Shown here: one piece after another, positions 1-8,252 of the stretch
How positions within the stretch are numbered: the first letter of the stretch is position 1
Layout: each line of letters opens with the position of its first letter
Assembly: GCA_963757335.1 (NCBI GenBank)
Contig: CAVWRJ010000008.1
Coordinates: 620,001 to 684,000, forward strand
Length of the DNA: 64,000 bases
DNA from: DASQPA01 sp963757335
Lineage (GTDB): Bacteria; Acidobacteriota; Thermoanaerobaculia; Multivoradales; UBA5704
Reading direction: 5' to 3'
Notes under the pieces: model-generated
Told to the model about the DNA's origin: nothing
The model's database searches: none
What the model saw: only the letters and a program-made list of their open reading frames with translations
Program-made: the position numbers and the translations under genes

Positions 1-838
1 AGCGGTAGCTGAAGTCCGCCAGGATGAAGTTCTTCTCCGGGAAGACGGCATTCGCCGTCCGGGAGGCGAGCTCCGGGCAGCGCGCGATTCCCCAGAAGAG
101 CATGCGCTCGGGGGGGACCGCCACCTTGCGGGCCAGCTCGGCGTGCATGACGAGGCCGATCGAGGTCCGCTTCTCGTCGAGCGGGATGCTCCAGAACCAC
201 CCCTCCTCGCAGATGACGATCAGGGGGTAGCCCCCCTCCTCCCCGGGGTCGCGGGCGGCGTTCTCGAACTGGCCGAAGTAGGCGACCTTCTTCAGGTGCG
301 GCAGGGTCCGCCGGAGGTTGAGGTGCTTGCCGACCACCGTCGCCTGGCCGGAGGCGTCGATCAGGTACCTGGCCGCGATCTCGCCCCCCTCGACGGCGAT
401 CCGGACGTCGCCGTCCGCGAGCTTCAGGATCCCCTTGACGTGGGTCTCCTGGCGGACCTCGGCCCCGGCCTTTTTGGCCTCGTCGAGGAGCATGGCGTCG
501 AACGGGGCGCGCTCGATGTTCCAGGCGACGCTCTCGCCCCCCCAGCGGCTGGCGAGGCCGATGCTGAAGGGGAAGGACATCCGCTCGTTGCCGGAGGCGG
601 TGACGAAGGCGGCGCCCTTCTTCTCGACCTGCGGGATGCGGGCGAGGGCTTCTGAGAGCCCCAGCTCTTCGATCAAGGTCCGGTTGTAGGGGAGGAAGGA
701 CTCGCCGATGTGGAAGCGGGGAAAGGCGGCGCGTTCGAGGACCAGGACCCGGTACCCCTCGCGGGCGAGGACCAGGGCCGAGGTGGAACCGGCGGGGCCC
801 CCGCCGATGACGACGACGTCGTACGTCTCCGCGCTCAT
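1..838 (-). CDS. FAD-dependent oxidoreductase (geranylgeranyl reductase / flavin halogenase superfamily), 3' end outside window
   Basis: The gene starts at the ATG whose complement is 836-838 and runs off the left edge, so about 279 residues are visible. Residues 1-17 form a typical Rossmann FAD-binding start with GGGPAG at 12-17, followed by an acidic end of strand two (LVLER). Further in are a conserved GES motif (HIGESF) and the DASG motif typical of the group that contains geranylgeranyl reductases and tryptophan halogenase-like oxidoreductases. The substrate cannot be told: the C-terminal substrate domain is missing. It is divergent from apaH, with a palindromic repeat in the gap. Family placement is firm, specific function is not. 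Confidence 0.8.
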   Translation of the reverse strand, partial: MSAETYDVVVIGGGPAGSTSALVLAREGYRVLVLERAAFPRFHIGESFLPYNRTLIEELGLSEALARIPQVEKKGAAFVTASGNERMSFPFSIGLASRWGGESVAWNIERAPFDAMLLDEAKKAGAEVRQETHVKGILKLADGDVRIAVEGGEIAARYLIDASGQATVVGKHLNLRRTLPHLKKVAYFGQFENAARDPGEEGGYPLIVICEEGWFWSIPLDEKRTSIGLVMHAELARKVAVPPERMLFWGIARCPELASRTANAVFPEKNFILADFSYR

Positions 839-923
839 TCTCTTTCCCCAATCTTACTTTTCACTGGCATCGGCCCGTGGAGCTTACGGATCGGGGGGGC
901 AGGCGTCAACCGGCGGGCCTGCC

Positions 924-1014
924 GGGTACTGGCTCAGTTTGGTTCGAGGACGGGCGACTGGCTGCGCGAAGCGCCCGAAGAAGCCCGCCCGCAGAATCAA
1001 ACTGAGCCAGTACT
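924..1014 (+). repeat. Intergenic palindromic repeat, copy A (forward)
   Basis: Terminal arms gtactggctcagttt (926-940) and its exact complement (999-1013) enclose a GC-rich asymmetric core beginning cgaggacgggcgactggctg and ending gcccgcccgcag. The same core recurs near 1.9, 9.9, 16.5 and 34.3 kb with different but again self-complementary arms. It lies in the gap before apaH. Confidence 0.9.
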
Positions 1015-1073
1015 CCCTGCCGGGTACACAGCCCTTGCCTTGGTACGCCGGTTGCGGCAAGGTTCTCGCCACC

Positions 1074-1883
1074 ATGGCGACCTACGCGATCGGGGACGTG
1101 CACGGCTGCTTCGACACCCTGAAGCGGCTGCTCGCCCGGATCCGCTACTCCCCCCGGGAGGACCGGCTCTGGCTGGTGGGCGACCTGGTGAACCGCGGGC
1201 CGCGCTCGCTCGCCGTCCTCCGCTTCGCGGTCGAGCAGGGCGCCGATCGGCTGGTCGCCGTCCTCGGCAACCACGACCTCCACCTGCTGGCCCGCGCCGC
1301 CGGCCTCGCCAAGGAGCGCCGCCGGGACACCCTGGAAGCGGTCTTGGCAGCCCGCGACCGCGACGACCTCCTCGCCTGGCTCCGCCGCCGGCCGCTCCTC
1401 CACCGCGAGGGCGAGCACCTCCTGGTCCACGCCGGCCTCCTGCCGGACTGGACGGTCGAGGAGGCCGAGTCGCTGGCGCGGGAGGTGGAGGAGGAGCTCC
1501 GGGGGGAGAAGGGCGACCGTCTCCTCGGCAGCCTGCGCGACGAGCTCCCCGGTCCCTGGCAGGCGGCCCTCTCCGGGGCGGCCCGCCGGCGCCTCGCCCT
1601 GGCTGGCTTCACCCGTCTGCGCACGCTCACCCCCGGCATGGCTCTGTGCACCGATTTCAGCGGCCCTCCCCACCAGGCCCCCCCCGGCTGCACAGCCTGG
1701 TTCGACGTCCCCGGGCGCCGGAGCCGCGGCACCACCCTCCTCTTCGGCCACTGGGCCGCTGTGGGATTTCTGAAAAAGGACGGGGTGATCGGTCTGGACA
1801 CCGGCTGCGTCTGGGGCCGGACCCTCACGGCGCTGCGGCTGGAGGATGGAAAGGTGTTTCAGGTGGCGGCGGCTGAGGGGTAG
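1074..1883 (+). CDS. apaH: Bis(5'-nucleosyl)-tetraphosphatase, symmetrical (ApaH family)
   Basis: A 269-residue calcineurin-like phosphoesterase, close to the usual ApaH length of about 275. Metal-binding motifs are in place: GDVHG at 7-11, GDLVNRGP at 36-43 and GNHD at 65-68, with later histidines in LLVHAG and LLFGHW. The family hydrolyses diadenosine tetraphosphate to two ADP in the cytosol and also acts on NpnN-capped RNA. The ATG at 1074 places GDVHG at the expected distance from the N-terminus; longer upstream reading would run through the palindromic repeat and is unlikely. It is a single gene between two repeat copies. Confidence 0.93.
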   Translation: MATYAIGDVHGCFDTLKRLLARIRYSPREDRLWLVGDLVNRGPRSLAVLRFAVEQGADRLVAVLGNHDLHLLARAAGLAKERRRDTLEAVLAARDRDDLLAWLRRRPLLHREGEHLLVHAGLLPDWTVEEAESLAREVEEELRGEKGDRLLGSLRDELPGPWQAALSGAARRRLALAGFTRLRTLTPGMALCTDFSGPPHQAPPGCTAWFDVPGRRSRGTTLLFGHWAAVGFLKKDGVIGLDTGCVWGRTLTALRLEDGKVFQVAAAEG

Positions 1884-1896
1884 GGGCGTTCCGAAC

Positions 1897-1987
1897 GGCA
1901 CTGGGTCCGTTTGAATTCGAGGACGGACGACTGGCTGCGCGGAGCGCCCGAAGGAGACCGCCCGCAGGTTCAAACGGATCCAGTACC
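1897..1987 (+). repeat. Intergenic palindromic repeat, copy B (forward)
   Basis: Arms actgggtccgtttgaa (1900-1915) and ttcaaacggatccagt (1969-1984) are complementary apart from one position and enclose the shared core (cgaggacggacgactggctg ...). It sits just after the apaH stop, between apaH and the aconitase-family gene. Confidence 0.9.
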
Positions 1988-2106
1988 TTCTCGAGAGGGA
2001 AGACGCCCCCCGTCCCGTGAGGTTAGAATCCTTGGGGAGAGCCGTCATGCGTCCGTCACGCGCCCGCCTCCCTGCCCATCCTCTTCTTTTGTCATAGGAG
2101 CCGCCG

Positions 2107-4140
2107 ATGCGACCGTCCGATCCCGTGAGGTTGACCCCCGGCAAACGGGTCCTTTTCCTGACCAAGGACCCGGAGCTCATCCGCCAGCAGCTCCGCAGGG
2201 AGCTCGACCTGCGTATGGAGGACCTCTCGGTCGAGGACCTCCTGGACGACATCAACACCGACGCCATGACCCCGGCCTGGGTCTGCTTCAGCCACCGTCC
2301 GGAGGACATCGCCCGCGACGCCTATGCCGGCCTGATCGTCGACGGCAAGCGCCTCTTCGAGCGCGACGCCTTGAAGAACGGCAACTTCGAGGTCATCGTC
2401 TCCGGCTACCGGAAAGGCGTCGGCAGCTCGCGCGAGACCGCGGTCCAGGCCGAGAAGTGGTCCGGCATAAGGATCGCCATCGCCGCCTCCTTCGCCCCCA
2501 TCCACGCCAGCAACAACGTCAGCCAGGGGGTGCTCATGGGGAACCACGAGCAGCTCCGCCGCCTCCAGGCGGGCGAGGGCATCCCGTTGGTCGAGTTCTA
2601 CCGCGAGTACGACCCGATCACCCAGATCGTCGTCCAGCACGGCGGGCTCTTCCCGTTCTCGAAGGCGGTGGCCGCCGGCGAGGTCACGCTGCCGCGGCCG
2701 GAGACGGGTCCTCGCCCGATGACCATGGCCGAGAAGATCCTCTCCCGCCACATGTTGGGAGGGGGGCTGGGCGAGGGGCCGAAGTACGTCAAGCCGGGCG
2801 ACGCCATCCTCGTCGAGGTCGACGGCGGGTACTCCCACGAGTTCACGACCGCCCAAGTCCACTACTTCTTAGAGGAAGAGTACGGCGCCGACTACCAGGT
2901 CAAGAACCCGGCCAAGTTCGCCGTCTTCGAGGACCACCTGATCTATGCCGACGAGGTGCCGAAGATGCGCGCCTTCATGGACAAGATCGAGACCCTGCGG
3001 GAGCTGCAGCGCGAGTTCCAGCGTCACACCGGGGTGCGCGACTTCTCGGCCAAGGACCGGATCTCGCCGGGCATCTGCCACGAGGTGGCCCGCGAGGTGT
3101 TCATCGATCCCGGCGATTTCATCCAGGCGACCGACAGCCACACCTGCATGGGAGGGGTGAACAACGCCCTCACCTGGGGGGTCGGGGCGACCGAGTACGC
3201 CGACCTCGTGCACTCCGGCTTCACCGAGGTCGAGGTGCCGGAGTCGATCCGCTTCGAGCTCAAGGGCAAGCTGGCCCCGGGCGTCACGGCGAAGGACGTG
3301 ATGCTCTACATTCTCTTGAACTATGCCAAGCCGCAGGCGACGCTCAACCGGGTGATGGAGTTCACCGGCCCGGGCGTCTCTACCCTCTCGATGGACGAGC
3401 GCGCCACCCTGACCAACATGGCGACCGAGTGCGCGGCGCGGACCGCCATCGTCGTCGCCGACGACCTGACCTTCCGCTGGCTGGCCGAGTGGCGGCCGGG
3501 CCTCGTTGGCGCCGATATCGAGCGTCTGCGGGCGCGGGCGGTGGCGCCGGACGAGGGCGCGGTCTACGCCGGCGGCGTCCACGAGATCGACCTCTCCGCC
3601 ATCCTCCCCATGGTCGCCCATCCCGGCGACCCGGACCACGGCATTCCGTCGGACCCCACCAATGGCGCCTTCGTCTCCGAGATCGGCGAGGTGCCGATCG
3701 AGATCGCCTACGGCGGGAGCTGCACGGCGGGGAAGATCGACGACCTCGTCTTCTACCACCAGGTCGTCAAGGAGGCGCTCGACGCCGGGTTGGCGGTCGC
3801 GCCGGGCGTCAAGTTCCTCATCCAGTGCGGCTCGCTGGCGGTCGAGAAGTTCGTCTACGACAACGGTCTCGCCGACACCTTCCTCCGCGCCGGGGTCACT
3901 CTCATCCACCCCGGCTGCGGCGCCTGCATTGGCTGCGGCCCCGGGGTCTCCGAGACCACCGACCAGGTGACGGTCTCGGCGATCAACCGCAACTACAAGG
4001 GCCGCTCCGGCCCCGGCCGTCTCTGGCTCGCCTCGCCGCTCACCGTCGCCGCCTCCGCCTTCACTGGCCACATTACCGCCTACACGCCAGGGATGTTTCA
4101 GAAGATGCGCGAGCGGGAGCCGGTGCTGACTCCGGCGTAG
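2107..4140 (+). CDS. Aconitase / isopropylmalate dehydratase family hydro-lyase, swivel domain first
   Basis: A 677-residue Fe-S hydro-lyase. Residues about 45-190 look like the small swivel domain (DDINTD near the start, then YRKGVGSSRE, which carries the substrate-binding arginine region), and the [4Fe-4S] catalytic domains follow. Cluster ligands are visible as C347 (DSHTCMGG) and C604/C607 (HPGCGACIG, matching the ACGPCIG signature). The order swivel-then-catalytic is that of AcnB, but the HEAT-like N-terminal domain of AcnB is missing and the protein is much shorter than AcnB (about 860). It probably interconverts citrate and isocitrate or a related 2-hydroxyacid; the exact substrate is not certain. 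A hairpin terminator follows. Confidence 0.85.
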   Translation: MRPSDPVRLTPGKRVLFLTKDPELIRQQLRRELDLRMEDLSVEDLLDDINTDAMTPAWVCFSHRPEDIARDAYAGLIVDGKRLFERDALKNGNFEVIVSGYRKGVGSSRETAVQAEKWSGIRIAIAASFAPIHASNNVSQGVLMGNHEQLRRLQAGEGIPLVEFYREYDPITQIVVQHGGLFPFSKAVAAGEVTLPRPETGPRPMTMAEKILSRHMLGGGLGEGPKYVKPGDAILVEVDGGYSHEFTTAQVHYFLEEEYGADYQVKNPAKFAVFEDHLIYADEVPKMRAFMDKIETLRELQREFQRHTGVRDFSAKDRISPGICHEVAREVFIDPGDFIQATDSHTCMGGVNNALTWGVGATEYADLVHSGFTEVEVPESIRFELKGKLAPGVTAKDVMLYILLNYAKPQATLNRVMEFTGPGVSTLSMDERATLTNMATECAARTAIVVADDLTFRWLAEWRPGLVGADIERLRARAVAPDEGAVYAGGVHEIDLSAILPMVAHPGDPDHGIPSDPTNGAFVSEIGEVPIEIAYGGSCTAGKIDDLVFYHQVVKEALDAGLAVAPGVKFLIQCGSLAVEKFVYDNGLADTFLRAGVTLIHPGCGACIGCGPGVSETTDQVTVSAINRNYKGRSGPGRLWLASPLTVAASAFTGHITAYTPGMFQKMREREPVLTPA

Positions 4141-4166
4141 GTCCGCTTTTCGCGGAGTTTGAAAGT

Positions 4167-4193
4167 GAGCGCCCGGCGTTAAGCCGGGCGCTC
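4167..4193 (+). terminator. Hairpin terminator after the aconitase-family gene
   Basis: An 11-bp perfect stem (gagcgcccggc / gccgggcgctc) with a 5-base loop gttaa, 26 bases after the stop codon. The following stretch is only moderately T-rich, so termination strength is uncertain. Confidence 0.65.
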
Positions 4194-4228
4194 TCGTTGC
4201 TCTCCGTTACGCTGCTACGATCCTGGCT

Positions 4229-4765
4229 ATGCGTATCCTCGCCATCTCGGGCAGCCTGCGGGCCGCCTCCTCGAATACGGCCCTCCTCCGCGCGGCGGCG
4301 GCTCTCGCCCCCCAGGGGATGGAGATCGTCCTCTACGGTGGCCTCGGCGATCTCCCGCACTTCAATCCTGACCTGGAGGACACCGAACCGCTCCCGGTGA
4401 CGGACCTGCGGCACCAGGTGCGGACCGCGGACGGCCTCCTGATTTCGAGCCCGGAGTATGCGCACGGGGTGCCCGGGGTGCTGAAGAACGCCCTCGACTG
4501 GCTGGTCGGCGGGAGCGAGATCGTCTACAAGCCGATCGCTCTCTGGAACGCCTCGCCGCGGGCGACCCATGCCCAGGAGTCGCTCGCTGAGACGCTGCGG
4601 ACGATGTCGACGCGGATCGTCCCCGAGGCTTCGGTCGCCGTCCTCCTCCTGGGGAGGCGGATCGACGCGGCGGGCATCGCCTCCGACCCCGAGCTCTCCG
4701 GCCCCCTGCGAGCCGCGCTCGCGGCCTTCGCGCGGGCGATCGACGGTCGCGCGAAGGCCGGCTAG
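4229..4765 (+). CDS. NADPH-dependent FMN reductase family protein
   Basis: A 178-residue flavodoxin-like protein. GSLRAAS at residues 8-14 is the phosphate-binding loop for FMN, and SPEYAHGVPGVLKNALDW is the family signature that packs against the isoalloxazine ring. Relatives reduce FMN, quinones or chromate using NAD(P)H in the cytosol. The start ATG is the only sensible one because the glycine-serine loop must sit near the N-terminus. It stands alone, tail to tail with the FadL-like gene. Confidence 0.9.
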   Translation: MRILAISGSLRAASSNTALLRAAAALAPQGMEIVLYGGLGDLPHFNPDLEDTEPLPVTDLRHQVRTADGLLISSPEYAHGVPGVLKNALDWLVGGSEIVYKPIALWNASPRATHAQESLAETLRTMSTRIVPEASVAVLLLGRRIDAAGIASDPELSGPLRAALAAFARAIDGRAKAG

Positions 4766-4799
4766 AGCTCGGCGAGAATCAGACCTCGATCGGGCCCCT

Positions 4800-6113
4800 C
4801 TAGAAGCGCCAGCGGATCGATCCGGCCCAGGCTTGGTCGCGGGAAGAGTACTGGCTCGTCACCCCGGGGTGGAGCAGCTCCTGCCCGGAGGCGCCGCGCG
4901 AGTCGCCCTTGTGGAGCGAGTAGCCGACGTCGAAGGAGGTCTGCTGGACGTTGTAGGTGAAGCCGAAGGCATAGACCTTGACGTCTCCCTGGGGGAAGCC
5001 GGGCTCGATCGTCGAGGAAGAGACCGGGGAGGGCTCGATGCCAAAGCCGGCGTGGAGGAGGAAGTTGTCGGTGACGTTGCCCTCCACCCCCAGGCGGAGC
5101 GACAGGGTGTTGTCCCAGCGGCGGGGCCGGACGGTGGGGCCGGTCCCGAAGGCGTCGGGGGTGTAGAAGATGACGTCGTTGCCCTCCTGGGACCAGCGGT
5201 CGTAGGAGGCGTCGAGCTCGACCCGCAGCTCCGGGTAGGGGGCGAACCAGAAGCCGCCGCGGAGCTCGTCGGGCAGCTCGAACGACTGCCGGGAGCGGCC
5301 GCTGACGAAGCGGGCGCGGAGCGCCGCCAAGGTCGCGGGCGGGACGGAGGCATCGATCAGCTCGTAATTGGCGTCGCCCGTGCCGTCGAGCTTGGCGGCG
5401 CTCCTGAAGACCGCGCCCCAGCCCCAGGCCGGGCGGATGTAATGAACGGCCGCGTCCCAGGCCAGCTTGTGGACCTTGGTCTGGGCGTCGCGTTGCACCT
5501 CGACGGGGAAGAGGTTGATGCCGGGCTGGAGGACCGGGATGAGCCCGGTGTCGGTCTGCTCCAGGGTGCCGTAGAGATAGCGCAGGCCGCCGCCCACGGA
5601 GAGGTTGTCGGTCACCTCCCAGCCGAGGACCGGGTGAAGCTCGGCGACCTCCAGCCGGAAGCGGCGGTCCAGGAAGCGGGCGGGGAAGAGAGCATCGTCC
5701 CAGTTGAGATCGTTCCAGTAGGGGGCGTCGAGGCCCAGCCCGACGGCGATCGGGCTGCCATTCCCGAAGTGGTGGGTGATGTAGGCGGCGGGCGGGAAAT
5801 TGATGACGTGGTGGGCCTTGAAGCGGCCGGTCGCGCTCTGGTAGTCGTCCCGGGGGTTGGTGAAGTCGAGCCCGGCCTCGACCTGAGTGCCCTGGAGCTT
5901 GGTGATGGCGGCCGGGTTGTAGAACACCGCCGAGGGATCCGAGGCGCGAGCCGTGAACGCCCCGGCCTGCCCGGTGGCGCGACCGCCATGCTGGAAGAGC
6001 TCGAAGAGCGCCGCGGAGGCGACGGCGGGGGAGAGGAGCGCAATGCCGAGGGCGCTGAGGACGATGAGGACGATGCCCACGGTGGGCCGGATGGCGAAAC
6101 GGGGGTGCGGCAT
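4800..6113 (-). CDS. OmpP1/FadL-family outer-membrane transporter
   Basis: 437 residues, the normal size for this family of 14-strand outer-membrane barrels that pass long-chain fatty acids or other hydrophobic compounds. An N-terminal signal peptide (hydrophobic stretch about residues 11-33 ending ASAA) precedes the family's N-terminal hatch sequence: GGRATGQAGAF and SAVFYNPAAI (the NPA motif). The rest alternates in beta-strand fashion and ends in aromatic SIRWRF, typical of BamA-recognised barrels. It may feed the beta-oxidation genes at 56-60 kb, though it is not linked to them. Confidence 0.88.
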   Translation of the reverse strand: MPHPRFAIRPTVGIVLIVLSALGIALLSPAVASAALFELFQHGGRATGQAGAFTARASDPSAVFYNPAAITKLQGTQVEAGLDFTNPRDDYQSATGRFKAHHVINFPPAAYITHHFGNGSPIAVGLGLDAPYWNDLNWDDALFPARFLDRRFRLEVAELHPVLGWEVTDNLSVGGGLRYLYGTLEQTDTGLIPVLQPGINLFPVEVQRDAQTKVHKLAWDAAVHYIRPAWGWGAVFRSAAKLDGTGDANYELIDASVPPATLAALRARFVSGRSRQSFELPDELRGGFWFAPYPELRVELDASYDRWSQEGNDVIFYTPDAFGTGPTVRPRRWDNTLSLRLGVEGNVTDNFLLHAGFGIEPSPVSSSTIEPGFPQGDVKVYAFGFTYNVQQTSFDVGYSLHKGDSRGASGQELLHPGVTSQYSSRDQAWAGSIRWRF

Positions 6114-6172
6114 GATCCCTCCCTATGGAAGCGCCCTCGCAGGGGCGGGCTTCTACTGCTACGGCGTTCGCC

Positions 6173-6619
6173 CTACTCGACCGCCAGGATCTCCGGAACG
6201 ATCCGGGGACCTTCGACCACGGTGAGGATAGCGAGCGTCAGGGGAAGATGGAAGCGACGAGCGCCACAGGCGCCTGGATTCAGCAGCAAGCAATCGCCAC
6301 GCCAGGAGAGCTCCGGCCGGTGCGAGTGGCCGTAAAGGAGAAGGCGTAGGCGGGCCGGCCACTCCGGGGGGATGTCCTCGCGGCGGTGGACCATGCCGAA
6401 GGGGAGGCCGGCGAGCTCGCCGGTCAGGGTTTCCGGGAGGGTCGCCCCGGTGTCGGTATTGCCGCGCACCGCCTCGACCGGGGCGATCTGGCGCAGCCGG
6501 GCGAGGATCTCCGGCCTTCCCACGTCGCCGGCGTGGAGCAGGCGGTCGCAGCCGGCGAGGAGCTCCAGCACCCGGGGGCGCAGGAGGTTGTGAGTGTCCG
6601 AGAGCACGCCGACCCGCAT
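6173..6619 (-). CDS. Metallophosphoesterase, YfcE/MJ0936 family
   Basis: 148 residues from the ATG at 6619, chosen because it puts the first metal motif SDTHN immediately after the first strand (MRVGVLSDTHN); an upstream in-frame start would add 21 unrelated residues. Other ligands: HAGDVG, GNTD, MVHRRED and YGHSHRPE. The family are small manganese- or nickel-dependent phosphodiesterases of cytosolic location with unclear natural substrate. The gene lies 19 bases downstream of the M20 hydrolase gene on the same strand, so the two are probably co-transcribed. Confidence 0.88.
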   Translation of the reverse strand: MRVGVLSDTHNLLRPRVLELLAGCDRLLHAGDVGRPEILARLRQIAPVEAVRGNTDTGATLPETLTGELAGLPFGMVHRREDIPPEWPARLRLLLYGHSHRPELSWRGDCLLLNPGACGARRFHLPLTLAILTVVEGPRIVPEILAVE

Positions 6620-6638
6620 GGCGGGAACCTTACCGCGG

Positions 6639-7796
6639 TCAGCCCCCGGCGCAGAAGACCCGGGCCACCTCGGCGAGGACATCTCGGCAGGCGAGGACCT
6701 CGTCCACCCGCACGTACTCTTCGATCGCGTGGAGCCCTGCCCCGCCGGGGCCGAAGATCACCGTGGGGATGCCGGCGTGGCCAAGGATGGCGGCGTCGGT
6801 CCAGAAGCTCACGCCGCCCCGCCGGGCCGGGCGGCCGAGCCTGGCGAGGGCCGTTTCGAGGAGCCCCGGCAGCTCGTGGCCGGCCGGAGTCTCGTAGGCC
6901 GGGCGGCCGAAGAGGGAGCGGCTCTCGGCCCGGAGCTCGCCGTCCTCCCGCACGAGATCTCCCAGGATCGCCTCGACCTCCCGGGGGCCCGCCTCGACCG
7001 GCTCGCCCGGCAGGGTGCGGCGTTCGAGCGACAGGGTGCAGCGGTCGGGGTAGGTGCTGAGCTCGCGGCCGCCTGCGATCAGAGAGGCGTGGAGAGAGGC
7101 GGACCCCAGGAGCGGGTGCGGGGGGCGGGACTGGAGCTCGCGGTCGAGCGCCTCCAGGCGGCCGAGCACCCGCCCCATGCGGAGGATGGCATCCTCGCCG
7201 TCCAGAGGGCGGCTGCCGTGGGCCGCCCTGCCGGCGGTCGTCACCTCGACCCAGGAGAAGCCCTTGTGGCCAACCGCAACCACGAGGTCGGTGGGCTCGG
7301 TGACCACCGCCGCATCGGCGTGAACCGAGCGCACCAGCGCCTCCGCGCCCAGGCTCGTGTACTCCTCGTCGGCCACGGCGGCGACGATCAGCCGCCCGGC
7401 GTCGAGCCCGCCCGAGGCGGCGAGAAGGCGGAGAGCTCCGAGCATCGCCGCCACCCCGCCCTTCATGTCGACCGCACCCCGGCCGTAGAGCCGGCCGTCC
7501 TGGAGCACGGGGGTGAAGGGTGCCGCCATCCCGGTCACCCCGACGGTATCGATATGGCCGCAGAGGAGGAGCGACCGCCCCGGCCGGCGCCCGGCGAGAA
7601 CCCCGACGACGTTGGGCCTTCCGGGAGCCACCTCGGCGACCTCGACCGCGCAGCCGGCGGCCGCCAGCTCGGCGGCGATGGCGTGGGCGATCTCCCCTTC
7701 CCCGGCGCCGCCGGGCACGAGCGACGGGTTCACGGAGTCGATCCCTACCAGCATCTGGAGCAGCTCGATCGTCGGGTCCAATTTCGGGTCTAACAT
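6639..7796 (-). CDS. M20 family metallo-amidohydrolase (ArgE/DapE-like)
   Basis: 385 residues from the ATG at 7796, which has GGAGG five bases upstream; a TTG further up is less likely. The dizinc site is complete: CGHIDTV (His, Asp), GRGAVDMKGG (bridging Asp), DEEYTS (catalytic Glu plus ligand), TEPTD and the C-terminal GLHAIEEY histidine. The family removes acyl or succinyl groups from amino acids, or acts as a carboxypeptidase. SFWTDAA near the end resembles acetylornithine deacetylases and glutamate carboxypeptidases equally well, so the substrate is left open. Confidence 0.88.
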   Translation of the reverse strand: MLDPKLDPTIELLQMLVGIDSVNPSLVPGGAGEGEIAHAIAAELAAAGCAVEVAEVAPGRPNVVGVLAGRRPGRSLLLCGHIDTVGVTGMAAPFTPVLQDGRLYGRGAVDMKGGVAAMLGALRLLAASGGLDAGRLIVAAVADEEYTSLGAEALVRSVHADAAVVTEPTDLVVAVGHKGFSWVEVTTAGRAAHGSRPLDGEDAILRMGRVLGRLEALDRELQSRPPHPLLGSASLHASLIAGGRELSTYPDRCTLSLERRTLPGEPVEAGPREVEAILGDLVREDGELRAESRSLFGRPAYETPAGHELPGLLETALARLGRPARRGGVSFWTDAAILGHAGIPTVIFGPGGAGLHAIEEYVRVDEVLACRDVLAEVARVFCAGG

Positions 7797-7907
7797 CGGG
7801 TCCTCCAACCTGGCGTTCCTCCTCAACGGACCGGCGCAGTGTACCGGAGCCTGGAGCCCCGGACACGCTTCGTTGTGCTAAACTTGCAGCCCTTAAATTT
7901 GACTGCG

Positions 7908-8246
7908 ATGATCGTCGAGAAACGCCACCTGGACGGTTTCACCCTGCTCAATCTGGAGGGGGTGATCAAGCTCGGGGAGAGCGCCCAGTTCTTCGCCCAG
8001 ACCCTGGAACGGGCGTTGAAGGACGACTCCGGGCACGTCATCATCGATTTTTCGCGGATCAACTACATCGACTCTACCGGCATCGGCGAGCTGGTGGGGT
8101 ATCTCGGGCGTTTCCGCGACTTCAAGCGCGAGCTGATCCTGGTCAATCCCTCGGAGCGCATCCGGAAGCTCCTTCAGGTGGCCCGCCTGGCCGAGCTCTT
8201 CCCGACCTACGACACGGTCCCCGCGGCGATGGCCGGAGAGCGGTAG
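7908..8246 (+). CDS. STAS-domain anti-anti-sigma factor-like protein
   Basis: 112 residues forming one STAS domain. The phosphorylatable serine lies in YIDSTGIGEL, the hallmark of SpoIIAA/RsbV-type antagonists that release sigma factors when dephosphorylated. The ATG at 7908 is preferred because the domain begins directly there. No cognate anti-sigma kinase is near. Its TAG stop is followed, in the same frame and 6 bases later, by the apparent beginning of the asparaginase. Confidence 0.88.
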   Translation: MIVEKRHLDGFTLLNLEGVIKLGESAQFFAQTLERALKDDSGHVIIDFSRINYIDSTGIGELVGYLGRFRDFKRELILVNPSERIRKLLQVARLAELFPTYDTVPAAMAGER

Positions 8247-8252
8247 GCCGCC

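Noticed and set aside
906..2309. Minus-strand frame covering apaH and two palindromic repeats
   Set aside because: Low-complexity Arg/Gly/Pro sequence opposite apaH with no motif; runs through the repeats.
4569..6335. Long plus-strand frame opposite the FadL-like gene
   Set aside because: Composition is a mirror of the barrel gene; no start signal or domain.
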